The notes beneath the pieces were generated by a model, which saw only the letters and a program-made list of their open reading frames with translations, did no database searches and was not told where the DNA came from. 64,000 nucleotides of DNA, taken from positions 4,744,501 through 4,808,500 of the forward strand of contig NZ_CP025407.1 of assembly GCF_002847285.1 (NCBI RefSeq), in the 5' to 3' direction. The DNA comes from Streptomyces sp. CMB-StM0423. GTDB taxonomy: Bacteria > Actinomycetota > Actinomycetes > Streptomycetales > Streptomycetaceae. Shown here one piece after another: positions 18,732 through 27,735 of the stretch; position 1 is the stretch's first letter, and the number at the start of each line of letters is the position of its first letter. A program made the translations under genes and the position numbers.

Positions 18732-18754
18732 TTGCAAGCACTTGCTTGCAAGTG
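18732..18754. promoter_or_regulatory. Interleaved palindromes in the XRE promoter
   Basis: Two overlapping inverted repeats: TTGCAAG-N6-CTTGCAA (18732-18751) and CACTTGC-TT-GCAAGTG (18739-18754). A further perfect 10-bp palindrome TATCGCGATA is at 18769-18778, followed by a partial copy ATCGCGA at 18781. The position just upstream of the XRE gene suggests an autoregulatory operator. Confidence 0.65.
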
Positions 18755-18842
18755 TGTCGCACACCACATATCGCGATACTATCGCGAGTGCCCGATCACG
18801 AGGATCACGGACCAACGCTCATGGCGGCGGATCCGCGCGGCC

Positions 18843-19589
18843 TCACATCCGTGATTTCAGGACTTCGGCCTCGCAGCCCGGCGCGAACGGGTCGAAGCCG
18901 TGCTCGACCAGCCAGCGAACCCCCAGCAGGCTGCGCAGCGACCACCACGCGCGGATCGCGTCGATGTCGACGTCGGTGCCGTAACCGGCGATGACGTCGT
19001 GGAGGTGCTCTTCGTGTCCGATCGTCAAGGTGGCGAGGTCGAACAGGGCATTGCCCCGGCCGGCCTCGGACCAGTCGATGATGCCCGTGACCTCGTCGCC
19101 TTCGACGAAGACGTGCTCGATCTGCAGGTCGCCGTGCGCGAACACCGGAGTCCACGGCTGGAGCGCGGCCTCGGCGACCCGGCGGTTGCGGGTGACCAGA
19201 TCGGCGGGCAGGATCCCGTTCTTCACGAGCAGCTTGCATTCGCCGTCGAGTTCCGCCGCCCACTCGTCGGGACCCCGGCGGCGCCGGCCGGGCCAGGGCG
19301 GCAACGGTGCCTCGTGCACCCGCCGGACGGCGGCACCCGCCGCGGCCCACGCCGCCGGCGACGCGGCCGACGGCTCGCCGAGGCGTCCGAGCTCCGTCCC
19401 CGGGACCGCGGCGATCGCGAGTACGGACGGCTTGCGCCACAGGACATCCGGAGTCGGGACCGGCGCCAAGGCCATCGCCTCGATCTCGACGTCGATGCGC
19501 GCCTGATCGGTGTCCACCTTCAGGAACACGTCTCCGACGCGCAGGGTCGCGCGCTCCGAATGGGCGACGACGACGTTGACCTCATCCAT
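18843..19589 (-). CDS. Aminoglycoside phosphotransferase-like kinase (APH family)
   Basis: A 248-residue small-molecule kinase of the APH/choline-kinase fold. The catalytic loop is HGDLQIEHVFVEG and the metal-binding segment GIIDWSEAGRGNALFDLA. The N-lobe contains GDVFLKVDTDQ with the ATP-binding Lys. It is monocistronic, convergent with nothing obvious and adjacent to the XRE operon. Aminoglycoside resistance should not be assumed: many Streptomyces members act on unknown metabolites. Confidence 0.85.
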   Translation of the reverse strand: MDEVNVVVAHSERATLRVGDVFLKVDTDQARIDVEIEAMALAPVPTPDVLWRKPSVLAIAAVPGTELGRLGEPSAASPAAWAAAGAAVRRVHEAPLPPWPGRRRRGPDEWAAELDGECKLLVKNGILPADLVTRNRRVAEAALQPWTPVFAHGDLQIEHVFVEGDEVTGIIDWSEAGRGNALFDLATLTIGHEEHLHDVIAGYGTDVDIDAIRAWWSLRSLLGVRWLVEHGFDPFAPGCEAEVLKSRM

Positions 19590-19895
19590 GGGCGACGAGT
19601 ATCCCGGGGACGTTCGCCGACGTCGCCGGGTTTTCGCGGGCTGCGTGGACGGCCTCGGAGGGCGCTGCCCGGGCTGCGTGCATCGTGCAGACGACGGATC
19701 TCAGTCGCCTCGTCGATACCGCGGTCTGGGCCCCCCCTTCACCGCATGGCTGGGACCCTCGACAAGTCGCTTCCGTGGCTCTTCGCGGCGGACTACGCCG
19801 AGCGGCGGGAAGCCGCCCGCCGCAGGCTTCGTCCGGCTCCGGACGACACCGACGGTCCCGAGGCGCCCGACGCGTGACAGCGCGGCCTCAGCGCT
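19590..19895. other. Intergenic stretch with one doubtful 43-residue frame
   Basis: A stretch of 306 bases. The only coding-like item is ATG 19746 to stop 19877 on the plus strand, 43 residues beginning MAGTLDKSLPWLFAADYAER and ending in an Asp/Pro-rich tail. No ribosome-binding site or family is recognised; it could be a gene remnant. Confidence 0.3.
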
Positions 19896-20276
19896 TCACC
19901 CGGACGCGGCGGCGGCTCTGACGATGCAGAAGGGGTGCCCCGCCGGGTCGGTGAGGACCCGCCACCTGTCCTCCTGCGGCTGGCCTGGCGGCTTGGCCGC
20001 GCCCAGGGACAGGAGCCGGGCTTCGGCCTCGGCCAGGTCCTCCTCGACCGTGAAGCAGAGGTGGAGTTGCTGCGGCACGGTCTGGGTGGGCCAGGTCGGG
20101 GCCCGGTAGCCGTCGACCCGCTGGAAGCCGATGACGAGTCCGCGGGCGCCCGTGAGGCCCGCGAAGTCGGCGTCCGACTTCGGGTGGAGTGCGAGGCCCG
20201 TGGCCTGCTGGTAGAACGCCGCCAGCAGCGGGGGATCGGGGCAGTCGAGGGTGATCGCGCTCAGCTTCATCTGCAT
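19896..20276 (-). CDS. VOC/glyoxalase-fold protein
   Basis: A 126-residue single-copy VOC-fold protein (ITLDCPDPPLLAAFYQQATG at the start, VLTDPAGHPFCIV at the end). It belongs to the glyoxalase/bleomycin-resistance/dioxygenase superfamily, in the subset common in Streptomyces. The conserved AFY and DPAGHPFC motifs are present. It is divergent from the MerR remnant. Enzymatic activity is unknown. Confidence 0.9.
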   Translation of the reverse strand: MQMKLSAITLDCPDPPLLAAFYQQATGLALHPKSDADFAGLTGARGLVIGFQRVDGYRAPTWPTQTVPQQLHLCFTVEEDLAEAEARLLSLGAAKPPGQPQEDRWRVLTDPAGHPFCIVRAAAASG

Positions 20277-20332
20277 GACGGCTCCCGGGGACCGGCCGGT
20301 GGACTGATCGTTGACGAGCCTAGAGGGTGCGG

Positions 20333-20363
20333 TTGACCTTCACCTTGGGGGAAGCCACAGCAT
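20333..20363 (+). promoter_or_regulatory. MerR-type promoter with 19-bp spacer
   Basis: TTGACC (20333-20338), 19 bases, CAGCAT (20358-20363). The overlong spacer containing the TTC-ACCTTGGGG-GAA element is typical of promoters twisted by MerR regulators. The MerR gene start lies 42 bases downstream. Confidence 0.55.
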
Positions 20364-20368
20364 CGGCC

Positions 20369-20392
20369 CGTACCGGGCGGCCGCCCGGTACG
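20369..20392. promoter_or_regulatory. Perfect 24-bp palindrome before the MerR start
   Basis: Self-complementary sequence with half CGTACCGGGCGG, followed directly by GAGGAGGGA and ATG 20405. In RNA it would form a 10-bp hairpin just upstream of the ribosome-binding site; in DNA it could be an operator. Confidence 0.6.
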
Positions 20393-20404
20393 AGGAGGGA
20401 CGGC

Positions 20405-20630
20405 ATGGGGTTGCTGACCATCGGGGCCTTCGCGCGCGCGGCGCGGCTGTCGCCCAAGGCGTTGCGGCTCTACGACGAGCTGGGGCTGCTGACCCCCGCC
20501 CGCGTGGACCCGGTGACCGGCTACCGCCTCTACGCGCCCGGGCAACTGGAGCAGGCGCGGCTCGTCGCCTGGCTGCGGCGGCTCGGGATGCCCCTGGCCC
20601 GTATCCGGCACGCGCGCGTACGGACTCCGC
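20405..20630 (+). pseudogene. MerR-family regulator, truncated
   Basis: The N-terminal MerR winged helix is intact from ATG 20405 (TIGAFARAARLSPKALRLYD, VDPVTGYRLYAPGQLEQARL, LRRLGMPLARIRHA). After about residue 72 the sequence becomes Arg/Pro-rich and unrelated to MerR linker or effector domains. The frame stays open to 21145 only by composition, overlapping the next gene. The effector-binding domain has therefore been lost. The promoter and ribosome-binding site look intact, so a short DNA-binding peptide could still be made. Confidence 0.7.
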
Positions 20631-20798
20631 CGCACGGCCGGCGCGTACCGGCTCTTCCGGCACGCCCGGCAAGTCCGTCCGCCTCGATGACGAGACCCGC
20701 CCCCACCGTCCGGGGGAGGCGGACACCCCCGGCGGTGGACGTACGGGGGCGGGGTGAGGGCCGAGCCTGGTGTTTCCTGCCGAGGGAGGGAACATCCG

Positions 20799-21806
20799 GT
20801 GGAAGGCTGGGACCGAGTCGGCCGGTGGTCGGGGTACGGGGCGGCGCTGGCCCTGGCGCCGTATGCGTTGATCAAAGTGTCGTGGGTGGTCGGCGCGCTC
20901 CTGGGCGTGGCGCCGGTCGGCGGCGGCTTCAACCTGGCCGGCTGGCTGCTCCTCAACACGGTGACCATCGCGATGGCGGCGATCGGCATCGCCCTGGCGC
21001 TCGCGCTGGTGCGGCCCTGGGGCATGCGGATACCGGGATGGCTGGTGGCGTTCTGCGCCTGGGTCGGGTCGGGGTTCCTCGTGTCGATCCTTCCCTACGC
21101 GGTGGTCAGCACCCTGTGGGGCGGCGGCGGGGACGGCGGTGGTGACGGCGCGGACGGCGGCGGCGACGAACCCGAAATGCCCGGCTGGGAAGCCGCCCTG
21201 ATCCAGTTCAGCTTCGTGTCGATGGGACTGGGCCTCGCCCTCGCCCTGCCCGCCTACCTGCGGCGGCGCTGGCCGGAGGCGTTCACGGGGCGGGCCGGGG
21301 AGGGGCCCCGTACCACGGCGTCCTGGTCCGCCGGCGTCGCCGCCGCCGTCGGCCTGGTGTGGCTGTACTGGGCCGCGGGCGGCACCGCGGGCGTGGCTCA
21401 CCCGGGCGAACGAAGCACGGACGGGTACCTCTTGACCGGCCTGAGCGCGTTCTGGGCGCTCGCCGGGTCCGCCGCCGTCCTGGCGCTCGTCCGGACGCGT
21501 CCGGGCCGCGTGCCCCGCCCGCTCCTGCTCGGACTCGGCTGGCTCGGCTCCGGTTCGCTCTTCGCGTGGAGCGGCTGGAAGCTGCCCTTCACGGTGTACG
21601 TGGCGCTGGCGCGCCCCGCCGGCGTCACCCTGCCCGAGAGCCCCGCCGTCGCCGCCGTGCTGCATCTCGCCGCGGTCGTGGCGGGGCTCGGCATGCTGAG
21701 GATGCTCGTCAGCCCTGCGCGAACCTGTACGTCGTCCAGTCGGCGACCACGTCGTAGCCGAGGCGCTGGTACAGGGCGTTGCTCGTGGGGTTGGTCGCGT
21801 CGGTGA
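20799..21806 (+). CDS. Polytopic membrane protein of unknown function
   Basis: A 335-residue protein with about eight hydrophobic helices (YGAALALAPYALIKVSWVVG near the start, LLLGLGWLGSGSLFAWSGW near the end). A Gly/Asp-rich loop (GGGGDGGGDGADGGGDEPE) lies between the third and fourth helices. GTG 20799 has GAGGGAGGG upstream; GTG 20754 is possible. The last 98 bases overlap the convergent GNAT gene and code a basic Arg/Ser-rich tail that looks non-native, so the true end may have been altered by a frameshift. No family recognised. Confidence 0.65.
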   Translation: MEGWDRVGRWSGYGAALALAPYALIKVSWVVGALLGVAPVGGGFNLAGWLLLNTVTIAMAAIGIALALALVRPWGMRIPGWLVAFCAWVGSGFLVSILPYAVVSTLWGGGGDGGGDGADGGGDEPEMPGWEAALIQFSFVSMGLGLALALPAYLRRRWPEAFTGRAGEGPRTTASWSAGVAAAVGLVWLYWAAGGTAGVAHPGERSTDGYLLTGLSAFWALAGSAAVLALVRTRPGRVPRPLLLGLGWLGSGSLFAWSGWKLPFTVYVALARPAGVTLPESPAVAAVLHLAAVVAGLGMLRMLVSPARTCTSSSRRPRRSRGAGTGRCSWGWSRR

Positions 21807-22572
21807 AGAGCGCCACCTCCGTGGCGCCCGCGGTGAGCGCGGCGCGGGTCACCGCCGCCGTCACCCCGGCCGCGTAGCCGTGGCCGCGGTGCGCGGACGG
21901 GGTGTAGACCGGGTCGACCTGGGCGAGGCCGGCGACCGCCGGGTTGACGCCGGCCATGGAGACGGGGGTGCCGTCCGGGGTCTCCCAGAAGGTGTAGTGC
22001 TTGTCGGCGTAGCGGGTCGTGGGCCAGGTGGCGGCGTCGATGGTGACGTCCTCGCCGACGTCGGCCGCGAAGCCGCGGCAGAAGTCGATGAGTTGCTCTT
22101 GGTCGGCCTCGCCCACCGCCCGCGCCTGCCCCGCCGGGGCGGGTTCCGGCGGCGTGAGCGTACCGAGGCGGCGCAGGCGGAGGCGCACGGCGGGGGTCGG
22201 GGTGGCGCCGGTGTGCCGCTGCCAGGCCGCCGCGAAGGCGGTGGTGGTGTCGTGGTCGCCGCCGACGCCCGGCGGAGTGTGGCCGTGGGCCGCGAGGTGA
22301 GTGGCGAGGGAGTCGGTCTGTGCCGCGGTGAGCGGGGTGAGGCCGAGGCTGCGGCCCGGCAGTTGGTGGCAGACGCCGGCCACCGAGCCCGCCCGCGACA
22401 GCCGGCCGAGCAGCGGGCGCCCGCCGCCGTACGGGCCCGTGCCGCGCGCTTTCAGCCGGGCCGCCCAGGTCAGCGCCATGATGTGCGGTACGGGCCGGGC
22501 GCGCAGGAACTCCTCCGCTTCGGCCAGGAATTCGTCGAGGTCTTCGGTGAGGTGCCAGCCGTCCGCGCGCAT
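21709..22572 (-). CDS. GNAT-family N-acetyltransferase
   Basis: A 287-residue protein. The C-terminal GNAT domain (about residues 150-287) carries the acetyl-CoA motif HRGHGYAAGVTAAVTR and TNPTSNALYQRLGYDVVADW. The N-terminal half is a diverged region often seen in Streptomyces members, beginning HLTEDLDEFLAEAEEFLRAR. Substrate unknown. Its 3' end overlaps the preceding convergent membrane-protein gene. Confidence 0.88.
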   Translation of the reverse strand: MRADGWHLTEDLDEFLAEAEEFLRARPVPHIMALTWAARLKARGTGPYGGGRPLLGRLSRAGSVAGVCHQLPGRSLGLTPLTAAQTDSLATHLAAHGHTPPGVGGDHDTTTAFAAAWQRHTGATPTPAVRLRLRRLGTLTPPEPAPAGQARAVGEADQEQLIDFCRGFAADVGEDVTIDAATWPTTRYADKHYTFWETPDGTPVSMAGVNPAVAGLAQVDPVYTPSAHRGHGYAAGVTAAVTRAALTAGATEVALFTDATNPTSNALYQRLGYDVVADWTTYRFAQG

Positions 22573-22600
22573 GCCACATGATCCCCCGCGGCCCGGGCGT

Positions 22601-22663
22601 GCGGAAACCCGTGATCAGCGTGTGGAAGTCCGCGATCAGTGTGCGGAAGCCTGTGATCAGTCC
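22601..22663. repeat. Three tandem 21-bp repeats
   Basis: Units begin at 22601, 22622 and 22643 and share the pattern G(C/T)GGAA(A/G)-N4-(C/T)G(T/C)-GATCAG. The third unit covers the stop codon of the TetR gene. They lie between the GNAT start and the TetR end. Confidence 0.8.
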
Positions 22664-23466
22664 TGGCGGCGGCGTCCTTCGATCAGCGCCTCGATGCCGT
22701 CGAGCACCCGCTCCAGGCCGAACGCGAACTCGTCGTAGTCCGAGGGGTGCTGCGGCGCCTCCGCGTCCGCCTCGTCGAAGGCGCCGCCCTGCACCGCCGT
22801 ACGCAGATGCGGCAGGTGACCGGCGTCGGAGACGCGGAGCAGGAAGCGGCTGTACTCGTTCATCAGCCGCTCCACGTCGGGGCTGCTGCCCATCGCCAGG
22901 GCGATCGTCACTTCCGCCCGCACCTGGTTGCTCACCAGCAGCGCCGTGGCCACCTTCTCGAACTCCGTGAGCGGGGTGTCGCGGAGGATGTAGAGGGCCT
23001 GGTCGAGCGCCGCGAGCTGGTTCGGCGTGACGGGCGGGCCACCGCTCGGCACGTGGGCCACGGCCCAGGAGTGCGCGGACATCGCGTTGCCGACGGCCTG
23101 GTGCCAGTGCCGCAGGCCCGCCCGCCAGTCGCCCTCGGCCTCCGCGGGCAGCGGCGGCGGCGGGCCGAAGGCCCCGTCGACCATCAGCGTGACCAGCTCG
23201 TCCTTCGTGGCCACGTACCGGTACAGCGCCATCGTCGAGACGCCCAGCTCCTTGGCCACCCGCCCCATCGACGCGGCCTCCAGCCCCTCCGCGTCCGCGA
23301 CCGCGACCGCCGCCGCGACGATCCCGTCGAGCGTCAGCCCCCGCTTGGGCCCCTTCTGCGGCCGCGGCCGCAGGCCCCATGCGGCCTCGACGCTGGCGGG
23401 AACGGCTCCGGTGTCGCGCTTGTCTTCGCCGCGCCGGCCTTCGCCTGCGGTGTCCATGGCGTCCAT
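22657..23466 (-). CDS. TetR-family repressor
   Basis: A 269-residue TetR/AcrR regulator. The HTH lies at about residues 45-95 (LTLDGIVAAAVAVADAEG, GVSTMALYRYVATKDELV) and the ligand domain resembles TetR_C_1. The N-terminal 40 residues are polar and disordered. Start 23466 (MDAMDT) is used; the ATG at 23457 is an alternative. It diverges from an ABC exporter operon, and palindromes lie in the shared promoter, so it probably represses the pump until a drug-like ligand binds. Confidence 0.92.
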   Translation of the reverse strand: MDAMDTAGEGRRGEDKRDTGAVPASVEAAWGLRPRPQKGPKRGLTLDGIVAAAVAVADAEGLEAASMGRVAKELGVSTMALYRYVATKDELVTLMVDGAFGPPPPLPAEAEGDWRAGLRHWHQAVGNAMSAHSWAVAHVPSGGPPVTPNQLAALDQALYILRDTPLTEFEKVATALLVSNQVRAEVTIALAMGSSPDVERLMNEYSRFLLRVSDAGHLPHLRTAVQGGAFDEADAEAPQHPSDYDEFAFGLERVLDGIEALIEGRRRQD

Positions 23467-23480
23467 CTGCTCAGTTTACG

Positions 23481-23531
23481 CCATACGCAGTGCCGTGTAT
23501 GGTCTACGCAGTAGTGCGTATGGCATACGCA
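23481..23531. promoter_or_regulatory. TetR operators between tetR and the ABC exporter
   Basis: Two inverted repeats built from the half-site GCGTATGG: CCATACGC-N6-GTGTATGG (23481-23502, one mismatch) and the perfect TGCGTATG-G-CATACGCA (23515-23531). They lie between the divergent starts at 23466 and 23572. Confidence 0.8.
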
Positions 23532-23571
23532 GAAGCGGCTCTGCGGAGCCTCCACGGAGAAAGGGGGAGCT

Positions 23572-24505
<934 letters not shown>

Positions 24506-24513
<8 letters not shown>

Positions 24514-25267
24514 CGCCCTGACCCACTCGGCGACGATGGTCGGCCGCTCCGTGCGGCTCAGCTCCCGCAACCCCGACGCCGTGATCACGGCGCTGGCGCT
24601 GCCCGTGCTGCTGATGCTCGTCTTCGTCTACCTCTTCGGCGGCGCGATCGACACCGGCGGAGGCTGGCGCTACGTGGACTACGTCGCCCCCGGCGTCCTC
24701 GTCCTGTGCGCAGGCTTCGGCGCGGGCACGACGGCGATGAGCGTCGCGGACGACATGAAGGGCGCCGTCATCGACCGCTTCCGCTCCCTCGACGTCGGTG
24801 GCACCGCCGTCCTCACCGGCCACGTCGCCGCCAGCGTCGTGCGGAACCTGGCGGCCACGGTGCTGGTCTTCGCGGTTGCCTTCGCGATCGGCTTCCGCCC
24901 GGACGCGGGCCCCGGCGGCTGGCTCGCGTCGGCCGGCATCCTGCTGGCGGTGATCACGGCCATATCGTGGCTCGCGGCGGCGGTCGGCCTGCTGGCCAAC
25001 TCCCCGGAGGCGGCGGGGGGCTTCACGTTCTTCCTGGCCTTCCTGCCGTACCCGTCCAGCGCCTTCGTCCCGGTCGACTCGATGCCGGGCTGGCTCCACG
25101 GCTTCGCCGAGCACCAGCCGCTGACACCGGTGATCGAGTCACTGCGGAGTCTGCTGCTGGGCCAGCCGGCGGGCAGCAGCCCGTGGGAGGCCCTGGCGTG
25201 GTGCGCGGCGCTGACGGTGGGATCGATGGCGGCAGCGGCGGTGCTGTTCAGGAGGCGGATGAGGTGA
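24506..25267 (+). CDS. ABC exporter permease, ABC-2 type
   Basis: A 253-residue membrane subunit with six predicted helices (ALALPVLLMLVFVYLFGG, VLVLCAGFGAGTTAMSV, LLAVITAISWLAAAVGLLA). It contains DDMKGAVIDRFRSLDV, the equivalent of the DrrB family segment. It is translationally coupled to the ATPase gene. Together they form a two-component efflux pump. Confidence 0.92.
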
Positions 25268-25413
25268 GAGAGCGTACGGAAAGGGGGGCGATGCCCGATG
25301 AGGGCGAGCCACGCACGCGGGACAGCAACGGCCGGCCCGACCCGAAAGGGAGAGCCCCGGACCGCAGTGGTGGGATCCGTGCCGCAACGGCCGACCCTGG
25401 ACCCGCCGGGGCC

Positions 25414-25818
25414 TCACACCCCGCCGAAGAGCTCCAGCAGCTCCGTCCTGCCGGCCACCCGCGCCGTCGCGACCGCCGAGGGGGACCCGGCCTGCGGATC
25501 CGCCCCGTGCCGCAGGAGTACCCGCACGACGTCGTCCGCCCCCGCCCGCACCGCTGCGGCCAGCGGCGTCGCACCCACGGCCCCGACCTGATCCGCGTCG
25601 GCCCCCCGCTGCAACAGCGCGGAGACGGTCCCAGGATGCCCGTTGACCGCGGCGAGCATGACGAGCGTGTCCCCGTCGTCGTCCCGCAACCCGGCCGGCA
25701 CCCCGGCGTCCACGTAGGCGGCCAGCGTGTCGGTCTGCCCCCGCCGGGCAAGCTCGAAAGCCTTGGTGGCCAGCTCGAACACGGCGGGGTCGTGCGCGGG
25801 CTCGTCGGCTCCACTCAT
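25414..25818 (-). CDS. Ankyrin-repeat protein
   Basis: A 134-residue protein with about three ankyrin repeats (DGDTLVMLAAVNGHPGTVSA, GATPLAAAVRAGADDVVRV, each followed by LLxxGADxxx). It follows the APH-like kinase gene by nine bases on the same strand, so the two are probably cotranscribed. It would act as a protein-binding module in the cytosol; the partner is unknown. Confidence 0.9.
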   Translation of the reverse strand: MSGADEPAHDPAVFELATKAFELARRGQTDTLAAYVDAGVPAGLRDDDGDTLVMLAAVNGHPGTVSALLQRGADADQVGAVGATPLAAAVRAGADDVVRVLLRHGADPQAGSPSAVATARVAGRTELLELFGGV

Positions 25819-25827
25819 GCCGTCACC

Positions 25828-26937
25828 CTACGATGCGGAAGGCGATCCCCCGGTATTGGCCGCGCGCTGCTGCCGCGGTGTGGCCAGCCACGTCAGCAAC
25901 TCGTGCTCGATCTCGCCGGCACCGGCCACCGTGGGCAACGGCAGTGAGTCCGCCGCCCGGTCGAGCGCGGTGTTGATCACCTCGGCCGCCTCGGCGGTCG
26001 ACGTCTCACCCCGCTCCGTCGAGTACGCCTGCCGGATCACGTCCGTATACACCGACTGGATCCGCTTGAACGCGAGGTATCGGGGCAGATCCGCCTCGAT
26101 ACCTTCGGCGGCACCGGGCCGGGACTGCTCCGCCACATCGGCCCAGCGAGCGATGACCTCGGTCTCCTGGCGGGCCGGATAGCGCATCAGATGCAGGTGG
26201 GTGGCCAGGTCGTACAGCGGATCGCCGATCAGGGCCAGCTCCCAGTCGATGGCCCAGAGAGCGTCGTGCTCGTCGACGATGAGGTTCGCGCGGTGCACGT
26301 CCCCGTGCAGCAGCCCGAAGGGGCGCGGGGTCATGCCCCGCAGCCGGGCCTCAAGGGAGGACGCGGTGGCGGGCGCGGACCCCGGGTGGATGCCCAGGCT
26401 GTGGAACAGCGCGTCGAAGTGCGGCAGGGAGTGCTCGACCACGTCGGTGAAGGTGAACCGGACGAGATCCCGGGCGAACTCCGCACTGCCGCGCTCCTCC
26501 GGCAGCGGCGCGTGCAGCGCGAGCAGCGCCGGATCGTAGGGCTCGACGGCGAGCAGCTCCCGGAAGAGCCGGACGATCTGGCCGACGAACCCGGCGGGCA
26601 CTTCCTCCCCGGGCGGCGCGACCTCGGCCAGCGTGCACCCCTCGATGAAGCCCTGGACGGTGAGGGAGTCGATGTGGCCGACGGTCGGAATGTGGGAGAC
26701 GCGCCCCGCCAGCGTGGCGAGCAGTTCGTCCTCGGACCCGAAGCACCTACGGTCGAACCACAACAACCCGGGCCGGGGATCCCGCAACTTCACCCACCCG
26801 GCCGACTCCCCGAACAACCCGGAAACGGCGCCCAGTCGAACCGCGTACGTCTCGTGGTGATATCCGGGCAGCGGCCCGATGACCTGCTCCGTCGTGGCGA
26901 AGAGGACCTGAAGAACGGATGTTGGGGAGGCCGGCAC
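25828..26937 (-). CDS. APH-family phosphotransferase
   Basis: A 369-residue kinase-fold protein with catalytic loop HGDVHRANLIVDEHDALWAI and metal-binding DWELALIGDPLYDLATHLHL. The N-terminal GYHHETYAVRLGAV is the glycine-rich-loop region, with Lys in GWVKLRDPRPG. GTG 26937 has AGAGGA nine bases upstream. It sits between the HAD phosphatase and the ankyrin gene, all on one strand, suggesting a small metabolite-phosphorylation unit. Substrate unknown; antibiotic resistance is not implied. Confidence 0.85.
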   Translation of the reverse strand: MPASPTSVLQVLFATTEQVIGPLPGYHHETYAVRLGAVSGLFGESAGWVKLRDPRPGLLWFDRRCFGSEDELLATLAGRVSHIPTVGHIDSLTVQGFIEGCTLAEVAPPGEEVPAGFVGQIVRLFRELLAVEPYDPALLALHAPLPEERGSAEFARDLVRFTFTDVVEHSLPHFDALFHSLGIHPGSAPATASSLEARLRGMTPRPFGLLHGDVHRANLIVDEHDALWAIDWELALIGDPLYDLATHLHLMRYPARQETEVIARWADVAEQSRPGAAEGIEADLPRYLAFKRIQSVYTDVIRQAYSTERGETSTAEAAEVINTALDRAADSLPLPTVAGAGEIEHELLTWLATPRQQRAANTGGSPSAS

Positions 26938-27030
26938 TGGCGAAGTGTCCTCTGCTGCGGGCGTGATCGGGACAGATTACTCCCTCTGCCGCATGGCGTC
27001 CCATGGACACAGATCAATCGTCGGGATGGT

Positions 27031-27735
27031 TCAGAGCGGAGTGGCTGTGCCGCGTAGCGCGTCGCGTATGGCATCCAGCGAACGGACCATGACCGGTGCG
27101 CGTGCATCCTTGAGCGCCTGCTCCTTGCGGGACATGGGCGCATACCCGATGAAGGCGACGCCCGCGGACTTCGCGGCCTTCCAGTCGGCCGGCGTGTCGC
27201 CGATCATCACGCACTGCTCGAGCGCCGTGCCGGTCGACTCGACCGCACGCCACAGGCAGTCGGGGTCGGGCTTCAGGTGGGACCCGTCGGGTCGGCGTCC
27301 GTGTATGTGCGGGGAGAAGTAGTCGCTGAGTTCCCGACCCTTCAGGTGCACCTGGATGGCGGCAGGCGAGTTGTTGGATGTGACGGCCAAGGTACGTCCG
27401 AGCGTGTGCAGTTCGGTGATCAGTTCGTGGGCGTACCGAGTGGGTGTGGCGGTCGCGGCCGCCTCCTTCTCCGCTTCCGTCAGCCGACCCTCCACCTTCT
27501 GGATCACGTCGTCGTCGAACAGGTCCCGGGCCGCAGAGAGGATGCTGAGCGGGTCGCTCGAGTGGCGCTCGGACGTGCCCAGCCTGCCCGGCGCGTAGCT
27601 GTCCAGCATCGTGCGGAGCTGCCCGGCGACGTGTGCGGCCGGGTACGCCGAGAACAACCGGCAGATGGGGCCGTCGAAGTCGAAGAACACGCACTTTGCC
27701 GATTCGAGGACTTCTTCCAGGGCAGTCACGTTCAT
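27031..27735 (-). CDS. HAD-superfamily phosphatase
   Basis: A 234-residue HAD hydrolase. Motif I is FFDFDGPICRLF, motif II TSNNSPAAIQ, motif III KPDPDC and motif IV MIGDTPADWKAAKSAG. The size and cap resemble phosphoglycolate-phosphatase-type enzymes. ATG 27735 overlaps the stop codon of the GntR gene (ATGA), so expression is coupled to that regulator. Substrate unknown; the adjacent kinase suggests opposing phosphorylation and dephosphorylation of one metabolite. Confidence 0.88.
   Translation of the reverse strand: MNVTALEEVLESAKCVFFDFDGPICRLFSAYPAAHVAGQLRTMLDSYAPGRLGTSERHSSDPLSILSAARDLFDDDVIQKVEGRLTEAEKEAAATATPTRYAHELITELHTLGRTLAVTSNNSPAAIQVHLKGRELSDYFSPHIHGRRPDGSHLKPDPDCLWRAVESTGTALEQCVMIGDTPADWKAAKSAGVAFIGYAPMSRKEQALKDARAPVMVRSLDAIRDALRGTATPL

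Noticed and set aside
18900..19877. Long plus-strand frame opposite the APH-like gene
   Set aside because: Antisense shadow; the minus strand carries the HGD and DW kinase motifs.
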